From NCBI RefSeq assembly GCF_900099895.1, contig NZ_FNDY01000015.1:1-64000 (forward strand): a stretch of 64,000 nucleotides of DNA, read 5' to 3'. Shown here piece by piece: positions 53,973-62,531 of the stretch; position 1 is the first letter of the stretch, and each line of letters begins with the position of its first letter. The DNA is from Paenibacillus naphthalenovorans (GTDB lineage: Bacteria > Bacillota > Bacilli > Paenibacillales > NBRC-103111). The translations under genes and the position numbers were made by a program. Below the pieces are notes generated by a model. The model had not been told where the DNA came from, did not search any database, and worked only from the letters and a program-made list of their open reading frames with translations.

Positions 53973-54745
53973 AGCTTTATATTATCGGCGCAGGCCCGGG
54001 AGACCCGGATTTGATTACGGTGAAGGGACTGCGCATCCTCCAGGAGGCCGATGTCGTGCTTTACACGGACTCTCTTGTGAACGACGAACTGATTGCACGG
54101 GCAAAGCCTGAAGCGGAAGTGCTCAAAAGCGCGGGGATGAGTCTGGAGGAAATGGTGGCCATCATGGCGGACCGCGTCAAAGCAGGCAAGCTTGTAGCCC
54201 GTGTCCATACGGGCGATCCGGCCGTTTTCGGGGCCATCATGGAACAGAAGGCGCTGCTGGCCAAGGAAGGAATCGCATGCGAGATCGTACCGGGTGTCAG
54301 TTCCGTGTTTGCGGCTGCGGCTGCGGTAGGGGCTGAGCTTACGATTCCGGAGCTGACCCAAACGGTCATTCTGACACGGGCCGAAGGACGCACTCCGGTG
54401 CCGGATCGCGAGCAGCTCAAAGATTTGGCGGCCCATCACTGTACGCTGGCGTTGTTTCTGAGCGCAACGCTGACGAAAAAAGTGGTGCGCGAGCTGACAG
54501 AGGCCGGATGGAGTCCCGAAACCCCGGTTGCCGTCGTTCAACGAGCGTCCTGGCCGGATCAAATCATCGTGCGGACTACGCTTGCCCGGTTGGATGAGGA
54601 TATGCGCGTGAACGGAATTCGCAAGCATGCGATGATTTTGGCCGGATGGGCGCTCGACCCGGAAATCGGTACTCATGAGGAGTACCGTTCGAAGCTGTAC
54701 GATAAATCGTTCACGCACGGCTACCGCAAAGGGGTGAAGGACTGA
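53969..54745 (+). CDS. cbiF: Cobalt-precorrin-4 C11-methyltransferase
   Basis: 258 residues. IIGAGPGDPDLITVKGLRIL, VHTGDPAVFGAIMEQ and VPGVSSVFAAAAAVGAELTIPELTQT define CbiF/CobM. Overlaps cbiL by 4 bp (ATGA) and cbiG by 1 bp (TGATG). Confidence 0.95.
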   Translation: MKLYIIGAGPGDPDLITVKGLRILQEADVVLYTDSLVNDELIARAKPEAEVLKSAGMSLEEMVAIMADRVKAGKLVARVHTGDPAVFGAIMEQKALLAKEGIACEIVPGVSSVFAAAAAVGAELTIPELTQTVILTRAEGRTPVPDREQLKDLAAHHCTLALFLSATLTKKVVRELTEAGWSPETPVAVVQRASWPDQIIVRTTLARLDEDMRVNGIRKHAMILAGWALDPEIGTHEEYRSKLYDKSFTHGYRKGVKD

Positions 54746-55902
54746 TGGGGGAACCGGAAGTCATTACGCTGCAGGAAGGGACGATCCCGGATATCCGGAA
54801 ATCGGGCAATTATGCGTTGATTGCCATCACAAAGCACGGGGTGGAGCTAGCACGCCGGCTGCAGCGGTCGTTTGACCATGCGGATGTGTATTATATGTCC
54901 AAGTTCGCCCGTGGAGACGAATCCGGAAGGAATATCCAGCTGTTTGAAGGAAGCGTGCGCCTGCTGTTTCCGGCGCTGTTTCCCGCTTACGACGGAATCA
55001 TTTGCATCATTTCTCTTGGGGCCGTCGTTCGCATGATCGCTCCCTTATTGAAGGATAAAAAGACGGATCCCGGTATCGTCGTCATTGACGACAAAGGCGA
55101 GCATGTCATCAGCGTGCTGTCCGGCCATTTGGGCGGAGCGAACGAGCTCGCGCGCGAGGTTGCGGCGGTACTTGGCGCAGTGCCGGTGATTACCACGGCG
55201 TCGGACGTGCAGAAGACGATTGCCGTCGATTTGTTCGGACGACGTTACGGATGGACTTGGGAATCGGCGGACAAGCTGACGCCGGTGAGCGCATCCGTCG
55301 TAAATGAGGAACGAATCGCTATCATTCAGGAATCCGGGGAACCGGATTGGTGGACTTATCCGTCTCCGCTCCCGCACAACATCCGCGTTTACAAGGATAT
55401 CCCGACCGCTCTAGGCGATGAGCCGCAGGCTGCGCTGGTCGTGACTCATCGTATCCTCACGCCTGAAGAAGAGCCCATTCTGAAAAACGGCGTGCTGTTC
55501 CGTCCCAAAGTGATCGCACTCGGCATCGGATGCAATCGGGGCACCTCCTCCGAGGAAATTGCGGCAGTTATCCGGGAAACGCTGGAGGAGCTTCAGTTTT
55601 CGATTCGTAGCGTGAAGGCGGTTTGCACTATCGATTTGAAAAAAGACGAGGAAGGCCTGCTCGCCGTATGTGAAGAGAACGGCTGGCCGCTGGTTTGCTA
55701 TACGCCCGGGGAGCTTAATGAAATACCGATCGAGGAACCGTCCGAGACCGTATATAAATATACCGGCGCGTACGGCGTCAGCGAACCTGCCGCCAAACGC
55801 TTTACGGGAGCGAAACGTCTTGCGCTGGTAAAGAAAAAAAGCGGCAACGTAACGATATCCGTTGGCATAATGGATTTTGAGAAGGGAAGCGGCAGCTTAT
55901 GA
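54745..55902 (+). CDS. cbiG: Cobalt-precorrin-5A hydrolase
   Basis: 385 residues in three parts: an N-terminal domain (about 20-105), the middle domain with ISLGAVVRMIAPLLKDKKTDPGIVVIDDKGEHVISVLSGHLGGAN (about 88-132), and a C-terminal domain from about 260 (ALGIGCNRGTSSEEI). It opens the delta-lactone and releases acetaldehyde, a step specific for the anaerobic pathway. Confidence 0.94.
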   Translation: MGEPEVITLQEGTIPDIRKSGNYALIAITKHGVELARRLQRSFDHADVYYMSKFARGDESGRNIQLFEGSVRLLFPALFPAYDGIICIISLGAVVRMIAPLLKDKKTDPGIVVIDDKGEHVISVLSGHLGGANELAREVAAVLGAVPVITTASDVQKTIAVDLFGRRYGWTWESADKLTPVSASVVNEERIAIIQESGEPDWWTYPSPLPHNIRVYKDIPTALGDEPQAALVVTHRILTPEEEPILKNGVLFRPKVIALGIGCNRGTSSEEIAAVIRETLEELQFSIRSVKAVCTIDLKKDEEGLLAVCEENGWPLVCYTPGELNEIPIEEPSETVYKYTGAYGVSEPAAKRFTGAKRLALVKKKSGNVTISVGIMDFEKGSGSL

Positions 55903-57317
55903 GCATAGGGGTGAACGGACAAGCGGTTCATCGAAGCGTCGTCATCGCCGGGACCGGCAGCGGTGCAGGCAAAACGACCGTTACCCTTGGTCTCATGGCG
56001 GCTTTGAGCCGCAGAGGCTTGACGGTGCAGGGATTTAAATGCGGCCCGGATTACATCGATCCGACTTATCATAAGGCGGTGACCGGCAGGTCTTCGCGCA
56101 ATTTGGACAGCTGGATGCTGACGTCCGAGACGGTGAAAGAAATATACGGACGCGCCTCCAAGGATGCCGATGTATCGGTCATTGAAGGTGTAATGGGGCT
56201 GTACGACGGGAAAGATCCGCTGTCCAACACAGGAAGCACAGCCGAGATCGGCATGCTGCTGCAGCTGCCTGTTCTGCTGGTGGTAAACTGTCAGAGCATG
56301 GCGCGGAGCGCGGCCGCGATCGTGAAAGGCTTTCAGCTTCTGGAGCCGAATGTGCGCATTGCCGCCGTTTTCGCCAACAAGGTCGGCAGTGACGGACACT
56401 ACCGCATTGTCAAACAAGCGATCGAGCAGGAATGCGGCATTCCGGTCATCGGCTTTCTGAAGAGGGAAGATCAGCTGGCCTTGCCCGAGCGTCATCTCGG
56501 ACTCGTACCTTCCATTGAACGTGGGGAGATGGGCGGTTTCTTCGAGGAATTGGCCGATCGTCTGGAGCAGAATACCGATCTGGATAGACTGCTGGAGCTT
56601 GCTTCCGCCGCTGAACCGCCGGCAGTAGAGCCGCCGAAGCTTTTTGCGCCTCCGGCCCGGTTATATCAAGTCAGAATGGCTGTAGCGTACGATGCGGCTT
56701 TCCATTTCTATTATTCTGAAAATTTGGAGCTTCTGGAGCATTACGGAGCAAAGCTGGTCTACTTCTCCCCGCTGGCGGGAGAACCGCTTCCGGAAGGGGT
56801 GCAGGGGCTATATATTGGCGGGGGCTTCCCCGAAGAATTCGCTGATGCGCTGAGCCGGGAGGAGGCGGTTGCCGGGTCCATACGGAAAGCCTTGGAAAGC
56901 GGATTGCCGACATTGGCCGAATGCGGAGGCTTTATGTATTTGACACAGGCGATTGAAGATACACAGGGCCGAAGTTATCCCATGCTGGGGCTTATCCCCG
57001 GCAAAGTTGTCATGCAGCCGAAGCTCGCTGCACTAGGACTCAGGGAAATCACAGGCACGCCGGACAATTTTCTGTTTCGGGACGGGGACATCGCGCGCGG
57101 GCACGAGTTCCATTATTCCACCTATGTACCGGCGGAGGCGGTAGAGCCGGCACCAGCCTATGAAACCAAGGGTCTGCGGGGCACGAAAAAGGACGGCTGC
57201 CTGCTGTACCGGACGGTGGCAGGTTATACGCATTTGCATTTTGCTTCCAATCCGGAGCTTGTAGTACGATGGCTCAAGGAATGCGAGGAATATCGTCTGC
57301 CAATAGTGCAGCCGTGA
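55899..57317 (+). CDS. cbiA: Cobyrinate a,c-diamide synthase
   Basis: 472 residues. An N-terminal P-loop AGTGSGAGKTT and FKCGPDYIDPTYH mark the ATP-dependent synthetase domain. The C-terminal glutamine amidotransferase domain has the Cys nucleophile in LAECGGFMYL (near 345) and His in THLHF (near 448). It amidates the a and c side chains of cobyrinate. Last gene of the operon, followed by a terminator. Confidence 0.95.
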   Translation: MSIGVNGQAVHRSVVIAGTGSGAGKTTVTLGLMAALSRRGLTVQGFKCGPDYIDPTYHKAVTGRSSRNLDSWMLTSETVKEIYGRASKDADVSVIEGVMGLYDGKDPLSNTGSTAEIGMLLQLPVLLVVNCQSMARSAAAIVKGFQLLEPNVRIAAVFANKVGSDGHYRIVKQAIEQECGIPVIGFLKREDQLALPERHLGLVPSIERGEMGGFFEELADRLEQNTDLDRLLELASAAEPPAVEPPKLFAPPARLYQVRMAVAYDAAFHFYYSENLELLEHYGAKLVYFSPLAGEPLPEGVQGLYIGGGFPEEFADALSREEAVAGSIRKALESGLPTLAECGGFMYLTQAIEDTQGRSYPMLGLIPGKVVMQPKLAALGLREITGTPDNFLFRDGDIARGHEFHYSTYVPAEAVEPAPAYETKGLRGTKKDGCLLYRTVAGYTHLHFASNPELVVRWLKECEEYRLPIVQP

Positions 57318-57325
57318 AGTAGAGG

Positions 57326-57364
57326 AGCAGTAGAGCAAGAGTCGTCCCATCTCTACTGCTTTTT
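57326..57364 (+). terminator. Terminator of the cobalamin operon
   Basis: Perfect 10-bp stem AGCAGTAGAG/CTCTACTGCT followed by TTTT. Confidence 0.75.
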
Positions 57365-57386
57365 AGTATGCAGCAGTCTGGTAACG

Positions 57387-57407
57387 TTGAAAATCAGCGC
57401 AATAGAG
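57387..57407 (+). repeat. Short interspersed repeat, diverged copy 4
   Basis: TTGAAAATCAGCGCAATAGAG resembles copies 1 and 2, and the next ~60 bp share CCAAAAG, CCGCC and AAGGA blocks with the region after copy 2. Confidence 0.3.
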
Positions 57408-57532
57408 AGCGGAGAGGCCAAAAGCCCCGCCGTAAGGATGAATTTCTGCGCAGTGGCCCGCGTGAGAGGGGTGAAGCGCGATCGCAGCGGCAACGAGCGG
57501 CAACAACCGACAACAACCGGTTTTCTGCAGGA

Positions 57533-57563
57533 TTGACATTGATAATGATAACTATTATCATTC
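57533..57563 (+). promoter_or_regulatory. Fur-controlled promoter
   Basis: GATAATGATAACTATTATC (57541-57559) agrees at 17 of 19 positions with the Fur box GATAATGATAATCATTATC. It lies between TTGACA (57533-57538) and a TATCAT -10 (57556-57561, 17-bp spacer), so bound Fur would block the promoter. The next gene starts at 57610. Confidence 0.88.
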
Positions 57564-57609
57564 GGGTATAAAGCTTTGAATTAGCGGCGGAAGGCGGGAC
57601 GTCATCTTT

Positions 57610-57837
57610 ATGAAAAAGATCAGATACTGCTGCAAAAATTTTAAAAGAGGCACCAAAAAAGTGTATAAAAGCATTAAAGGCGACTATCCTAAAGTAAAGC
57701 AGAAGAAAAGGGACTGCCTGGGTAACTGCAAGCTTTGCTCCAAAGAATGCTTTGCCGTTGTAGGAAAATCCAAGAAGCTGGTATCTGCCCCGAATGCCGA
57801 AATGTTATTTGAAAAATTGAAGAACAAGATCAGTTGA
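57610..57837 (+). CDS. DUF1450 family protein under Fur control
   Basis: 75 residues. The family pattern of an early Cys (RYCCKNFKRG), a central Cys cluster (DCLGNCKLCSKECFAVV) and the end SAPNAEMLFEKLKNKI is clear. It is very basic in its first half. Relatives such as YuzB have no proven function. The Cys set suggests a metal or Fe-S site. A strong Fur box sits directly at its promoter, so it is made under iron limitation. Confidence 0.8.
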   Translation: MKKIRYCCKNFKRGTKKVYKSIKGDYPKVKQKKRDCLGNCKLCSKECFAVVGKSKKLVSAPNAEMLFEKLKNKIS

Positions 57838-57952
57838 TCTTCCGGCTTGGCGGCAGGAAATGACATATCATGTTCACATTTCACAATCGCTTTCCTTGAC
57901 GCACAATGGTATATTATAGGGATATATGACTACATATTTAGGATGTGATTTC

Positions 57953-58456
57953 ATGAATGAAGCGTTGAGCAAAGCGTTGAACGACCAAATGAATTTTGAG
58001 TTTTATTCGGCTCAAGTCTACTTGGCCATGGCGGCCTACTGTTCTTCGGAGAGCCTGGACGGGTTTGCGAATTTCTTCATTGTGCAGGCCGAGGAAGAAA
58101 GGTTCCATGCGATGAAAATATACAAGTATTTAAACGATCGCGGCGAACGCGTCACCGTATCCGGCATGGATACGCCGAATAATAATTACAAGTCCGTACT
58201 GGATGCTTATCAGCATGCCTATGAGCATGAGAAAGTTGTGACCAAACGGTTCTATGACTTGTCCGACATTGCCATGAACGATCGCGAGCATGCCACCATT
58301 CATTTTTTGAAGTGGTTTATTGACGAGCAGGTTGAGGAAGAGGCGCTGTTTGACAGCATTATTCAAAAGCTGAAGCGCATCGATAAAGACAGCAATGCCT
58401 TTTTTATGCTCGATACCGAGTTTCTAGCACGCACCTTTACGCCACCGGCCCAGTAA
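57953..58456 (+). CDS. ftnA: Ferritin
   Basis: 167 residues, non-haem ferritin four-helix bundle. Ferroxidase ligands: Glu in MNFEFYSAQVY (near 17), Glu and His in QAEEERFHAMKIY (near 50-53), Glu near 94 and Gln/Glu in FIDEQVEEEA (near 127). It stores iron as ferric mineral in the cytoplasm. ATG 57953 (MNEALSKALNDQ) matches the family start. The frame opens 27 bp earlier. It stands 115 bp after the Fur-controlled gene. Confidence 0.94.
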   Translation: MNEALSKALNDQMNFEFYSAQVYLAMAAYCSSESLDGFANFFIVQAEEERFHAMKIYKYLNDRGERVTVSGMDTPNNNYKSVLDAYQHAYEHEKVVTKRFYDLSDIAMNDREHATIHFLKWFIDEQVEEEALFDSIIQKLKRIDKDSNAFFMLDTEFLARTFTPPAQ

Positions 58457-58530
58457 CCGGATAGGCGGAGGGCACTTGCATCCGGCGCATCGTTTGCATA
58501 TAATACTTGATAAATCCATAATGATAAATG

Positions 58531-58833
58531 CGTTGACGGAGAAAAGTAAGCAGTGCTTCTTCACAGGGAGGATACGCCGGCGATTGAGAGCGTGTCCGAG
58601 GAATCAGGCTGCCCAAGTTCGCTCCTGAGCAGTCCTTTGAAACCGTACGTCTGTATCGGCAAGTAGAAGGAACCGGTGTCGAACCGCGAATTGTGGTTCA
58701 TGAACCGTTACGTTCAACGAAGTGGGAGGAACCGTTTCTTCGTGCCTATGCTATGCAGCATAAGAAAGGTTTTTCCAACAAGGGTGGTACCGCGGCTTTT
58801 TCGTCCCTTATCGGACGGAAAAGCCTTTTTTGC
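58531..58833 (+). promoter_or_regulatory. T-box riboswitch of pheST
   Basis: A leader starting GACGGAGAAAAGTAAG (S-turn strand of stem I) leads to the T-box sequence AAGGGTGGTACCGCGG (about 58780-58795) and a terminator whose stem is GGCTTTTTCGTCC with GGACGGAAAAGCC and a T run (to 58833). Uncharged tRNA-Phe should favour the antiterminator and switch pheST on. The specifier codon could not be placed with certainty. TTT at 58636-58638, just 5' of the stem I base, is a candidate. Confidence 0.9.
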
Positions 58834-58898
58834 GTTGAGCGAAACCGGGAGGCACTTAAGGCTAAGGCACATAATGAAACAACGATTAAGGAGGCGGC

Positions 58899-59939
58899 AT
58901 GGCGATGAAAGAACGATTGCTTGCATTAAAGGAAGAGGCGCTTAATGAGCTCGCTCGTGTGGAAAACCAGCAGCAGCTCAGCGACCTTCGTATCAAGTAT
59001 TTAGGGAAAAAGGGCCCGCTCACCGAAATTTTGCGCGGTATGGGCGCTTTGAGCGCGGAAGAGCGTCCGGTTATCGGTCAAGTGGCCAATGAAGTGCGCG
59101 CTGCGATCGAGGAAGTGATTGAAGCCAAGCAGGCAGAATACAACCAAGCGGAAACGCAGGCACGCCTGGCGGCTGAAACGATTGACGTAACACTCCCGGG
59201 GCGGCCCGTTGCACGGGGTGCGGTGCATCCGATCAGCAAGGTGATTCAGGAGATCGAGGATATTTTTATCGGCATGGGTTATTCGGTGGCCGAAGGCCCT
59301 GAGGTGGAACAGGATTACTACAATTTCGAAGCACTGAATTTGCCGAAAAACCACCCGGCGCGCGACATGCAGGATTCGTTCTATGTAACGGAAGATATTC
59401 TGATGCGGACGCACACCTCTCCGGTACAAGTACGGACCATGGAGAAAATGAAAGGCCATGTGCCGGTCAAAATCATCTGCCCCGGCCGGGTATACCGCCG
59501 TGACGACGACGATGCGACGCATTCCCATATGTTCACGCAAATTGAAGGACTTGTCATCGACAAGGGCATTCGTATGAGCGACCTCAAGGGGACTTTGCTT
59601 CAATTCGTTCAGGAGCTGTTCGGCAAGCAAACGCAAATCCGGATGCGGCCGAGCTTCTTCCCGTTCACGGAGCCCAGTGCGGAGGTGGATGTCACCTGTG
59701 CGATGTGCGGCGGTCACGGCTGCCGGGTGTGCAAGCAGACAGGATGGCTCGAAATCCTTGGCTCCGGCATGGTGCATCCGCGCGTGCTTGAGATGGCAGG
59801 CTATGATCCGCAGGAATACAGCGGATTTGCCTTCGGTCTTGGCGTGGAAAGAATCGCGATGCTGAAATATGACATTGAAGATATTCGCCATTTCTATACG
59901 AACGATCTGCGGTTCCTGAAGCAGTTCGTGCATATTTAA
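58899..59939 (+). CDS. pheS: Phenylalanyl-tRNA synthetase alpha subunit
   Basis: 346 residues. An N-terminal coiled coil (about 1-90) binds tRNA. The class II catalytic core follows: [19 protein letters not shown], motif 2 [22 protein letters not shown], and motif 3 [15 protein letters not shown], where the Ala that sets amino acid pocket size is present. [18 protein letters not shown] knuckle lies before motif 3, as in many Gram-positive PheS. ATG 58905 is an alternative start. Confidence 0.97.
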   Translation: MAMKERLLALKEEALNELARVENQQQLSDLRIKYLGKKGPLTEILRGMGALSAEERPVIGQVANEVRAAIEEVIEAKQAEYNQAETQARLAAETIDVTLPGRPVARGAVHPISKVIQEIEDIFIGMGYSVAEGPEVEQDYYNFEALNLPKNHPARDMQDSFYVTEDILMRTHTSPVQVRTMEKMKGHVPVKIICPGRVYRRDDDDATHSHMFTQIEGLVIDKGIRMSDLKGTLLQFVQELFGKQTQIRMRPSFFPFTEPSAEVDVTCAMCGGHGCRVCKQTGWLEILGSGMVHPRVLEMAGYDPQEYSGFAFGLGVERIAMLKYDIEDIRHFYTNDLRFLKQFVHI

Positions 59940-59961
59940 GAGGGGAGCGTGACCTGGGGAA

Positions 59962-62412
59962 ATGAAGGTATCGTATGAATGGTTATCCCAGTATGTGGAT
60001 ATAAGCGGTAATACAGCGGCCGAATTGGCTGAAAAGCTGACTAGAAGCGGGATTGAAGTTGATATTGTGGAAAACCGGAACAAGGGTGTGGAAAAGGTCG
60101 TCGTCGGCTTTGTCAAGTCGCGGGAGAAGCATCCGGATGCCGACAAGCTGAGCGTATGCATCGTCGATGCGGGCCAAGGCGAAGATCTGCAAATCGTTTG
60201 CGGAGCGAAAAATGTGGCTGCAGGCCAGAAGGTGCCTGTCGCGCTAATAGGCGCGAAGCTGCCGGGCGGATTGTCGATCAAACGCTCGAAGCTGCGCGGC
60301 GTGGAGTCGCAGGGAATGATTTGCTCGGCCAAGGAGCTGGGCTTAAACGACAAGCTGCTGCCCAAGGAGATTCAGGAAGGCATTCTTGTTCTGCCTGAGG
60401 ACACGGAGGTGGGTGCAAGCATTTTGGATGTGCTCGCTCTAAACGATGAGGTAATGGATCTGGATCTGACGCCGAACCGTTCGGATTGCTTGAGTATGCT
60501 GGGTACGGCTTATGAGATCGGCGCCATTCTCGGCCGGGAAGTCAAGCTGCCTGACGCCGAGTCGGGACTCCGTAAGAATACAAGCGGAATAAAGGCGGAG
60601 GATAAGATATCGGTCGAAATTTCCGCAAAAGATTTGTGCTCGCATTATGCGGCGCGCTTGATCGAAGGCGTACGAATCGGAAAGTCACCTTTGTGGCTGC
60701 AAAATCGTCTGATGGCGGCCGGAATTCGGCCCATCAATAATATCGTCGACATTACCAACTACGTGATGCTGGAATTTGGACAGCCGCTGCATGCGTTTGA
60801 TGCGGATAAGCTGGCCAACGGCCATATTGACGTAAGGCTGGCCCGCGAAGGCGAGAAGCTTGTAACGCTCGACGATGTGGAGAGAACGCTTGAGCCTCAC
60901 ATGCTGCTGATTACGGACGGTACGAAGCCGGTCGCGATTGCAGGCGTAATGGGGGGCGCGAATTCCGAGGTCACCGAGGGAACGACCCGGATTGTGCTGG
61001 AATCGGCCAAATTCGACGGCGGCTCCGTCCGCAAAACGTCGCGTCAGCTCGGGCTCCGTTCCGAGGCGTCTTTGCGGTTTGAGAAGGAAGTGAATCCGGA
61101 AGCGGTCATTCCGGCTTTGAACCGTGCGGCGTCACTGATTGCGGAGCTGGCCGGCGGACAAGTGGCATCGGGTGTGGTAGAGGCTGTAAGCGGCGAGCAT
61201 CGGCCGGTGAAGATCGAGATCACCGTAGGCCGCATCAACAGCTACCTTGGTACCGAGTTGTCTGCCGAGGAAGTGAAAGCCATTTTCGGGCGGTTGAATT
61301 TTGCCGTTGAGCCGCTTGATCGGGATGGCTTCCGGGTGCATGTGCCCAGCAGACGCGGTGATATCACGAGAGCGGTCGACCTCATTGAGGAAGTGGCGCG
61401 CCTTCACGGCTACGATCATATTCCGACAACGCTGATGAACGTAGTAACGACGCCGGGCGCACTCACAAGAGAGCAGTCGATCCGCCGCGTGGTCCGGACG
61501 CTTCTGACGAACAGCGGCCTTCATGAGGCCATTACGTATTCGTTCACCCATCCGGAACAGATTCACAGCTTCCCTGGCGCTCACCGCGAAACGAAGCCGG
61601 TAGCCCTGGCGATGCCGATGAGCGAAGAACGCAGCGTGCTACGCACGAGCCTGGTGCCTCATCTGCTGGACGTGGCTGCATATAACCGCAACCGGAACAT
61701 CAACGATGTGGCTGTTTTTGAGATTGGCCGCGTGTTCCTCTCGGATGAAGAAACGCTCAGCCGGCTGCCGGAGGAGAAGCTTATGCTCGCGATCCTGCTG
61801 ACGGGCAAGCGGAGCGATGTGCATTGGACGGGAAAACCGGGGGACGTGGACTTCTATGATTTGAAGGGGATCTTTGAAGGGCTCGTCCAGTATCTGGGTA
61901 TAGAAGGCGTCCGGTACGTAGCGGCAGGTCCGGAAGGCTTCCATCCGGGGCGCTGCGCGCAAGTGGAAGTAGAGCGTGACGGAGTCCGCAAAATCATCGG
62001 AACGCTCGGACAGCTGCACCCGGCACTGCAGCAGCAGAAAGACCTTGCCGACACATACGTATTAGAAGTGGAAATGGACGCGCTCACGGAGCTAGCGGGT
62101 GAACGCTTCACCTATGACCCGCTGCCTCGTTACCCGGCCATTATCCGCGACATGGCGCTGGTGGTGGACCGCGGCGTAGCCGTGGGCGATTTGCTGGATA
62201 AAGCCAGGGAGACGGCGGGTTCTCTGCTTGAGTCGATTCAGGTATTCGATGTTTACACGGGTGAACGGCTTGGAGCGGATAAGAAAAGCGTCGCCATTTC
62301 CCTTGTGTATCGGACGCCGGACCGTACATTGACCGACAATGAGGTAAGCGAATTGCATGGCCGCGTTGTGGCCGAGCTGGAATCGGCTTTCGCCGCCGTG
62401 CTGAGGAAATAA
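59962..62412 (+). CDS. pheT: Phenylalanyl-tRNA synthetase beta subunit
   Basis: 816 residues with all domains of the long bacterial form: tRNA-binding OB fold (about 40-155; VDIVENRNKGVEKVVVGFV, ICSAKELGL), B3/B4 editing domain (about 210-400; RPINNIVDITNYVM, GQPLHAFD), B5, the inactive synthetase-like core and the C-terminal FDX-ACB anticodon domain (about 722-815; PLPRYPAIIRDMALVVD, FDVYTGERLG). It pairs with PheS as a heterotetramer and edits Tyr-tRNA-Phe. Confidence 0.97.
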   Translation: MKVSYEWLSQYVDISGNTAAELAEKLTRSGIEVDIVENRNKGVEKVVVGFVKSREKHPDADKLSVCIVDAGQGEDLQIVCGAKNVAAGQKVPVALIGAKLPGGLSIKRSKLRGVESQGMICSAKELGLNDKLLPKEIQEGILVLPEDTEVGASILDVLALNDEVMDLDLTPNRSDCLSMLGTAYEIGAILGREVKLPDAESGLRKNTSGIKAEDKISVEISAKDLCSHYAARLIEGVRIGKSPLWLQNRLMAAGIRPINNIVDITNYVMLEFGQPLHAFDADKLANGHIDVRLAREGEKLVTLDDVERTLEPHMLLITDGTKPVAIAGVMGGANSEVTEGTTRIVLESAKFDGGSVRKTSRQLGLRSEASLRFEKEVNPEAVIPALNRAASLIAELAGGQVASGVVEAVSGEHRPVKIEITVGRINSYLGTELSAEEVKAIFGRLNFAVEPLDRDGFRVHVPSRRGDITRAVDLIEEVARLHGYDHIPTTLMNVVTTPGALTREQSIRRVVRTLLTNSGLHEAITYSFTHPEQIHSFPGAHRETKPVALAMPMSEERSVLRTSLVPHLLDVAAYNRNRNINDVAVFEIGRVFLSDEETLSRLPEEKLMLAILLTGKRSDVHWTGKPGDVDFYDLKGIFEGLVQYLGIEGVRYVAAGPEGFHPGRCAQVEVERDGVRKIIGTLGQLHPALQQQKDLADTYVLEVEMDALTELAGERFTYDPLPRYPAIIRDMALVVDRGVAVGDLLDKARETAGSLLESIQVFDVYTGERLGADKKSVAISLVYRTPDRTLTDNEVSELHGRVVAELESAFAAVLRK

Positions 62413-62460
62413 TGGTTCATCTCTTCTGACAAAAGGTTGAGAACTGTAGCAGGAAAAGCG

Positions 62461-62503
62461 ATTCTCCGTATCGAATGTTTCTAGGATACGGAGAATTTTT
62501 TTG
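62461..62503 (+). terminator. Terminator of pheST
   Basis: Perfect 12-bp stem ATTCTCCGTATC/GATACGGAGAAT and seven T. Confidence 0.88.
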
Positions 62504-62531
62504 TTTGTTCTGGAAAGGGGAGCAGCGTTTC

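Noticed and set aside
53747-54718. 323-codon minus-strand open frame
   Set aside because: It is antisense to cbiL and cbiF, both with complete family motifs. The composition (His/Arg/Gln-rich) is typical of shadow frames.
57368-57571. 67-codon frame before the DUF1450 gene
   Set aside because: It runs through the Fur box and promoter and has a low-complexity Arg/Gln composition, so it is not a plausible gene.
59001-60365. 454-codon minus-strand open frame across pheS and pheT
   Set aside because: It is antisense to two unmistakable synthetase genes and spans their junction. Its sequence has no domain features.
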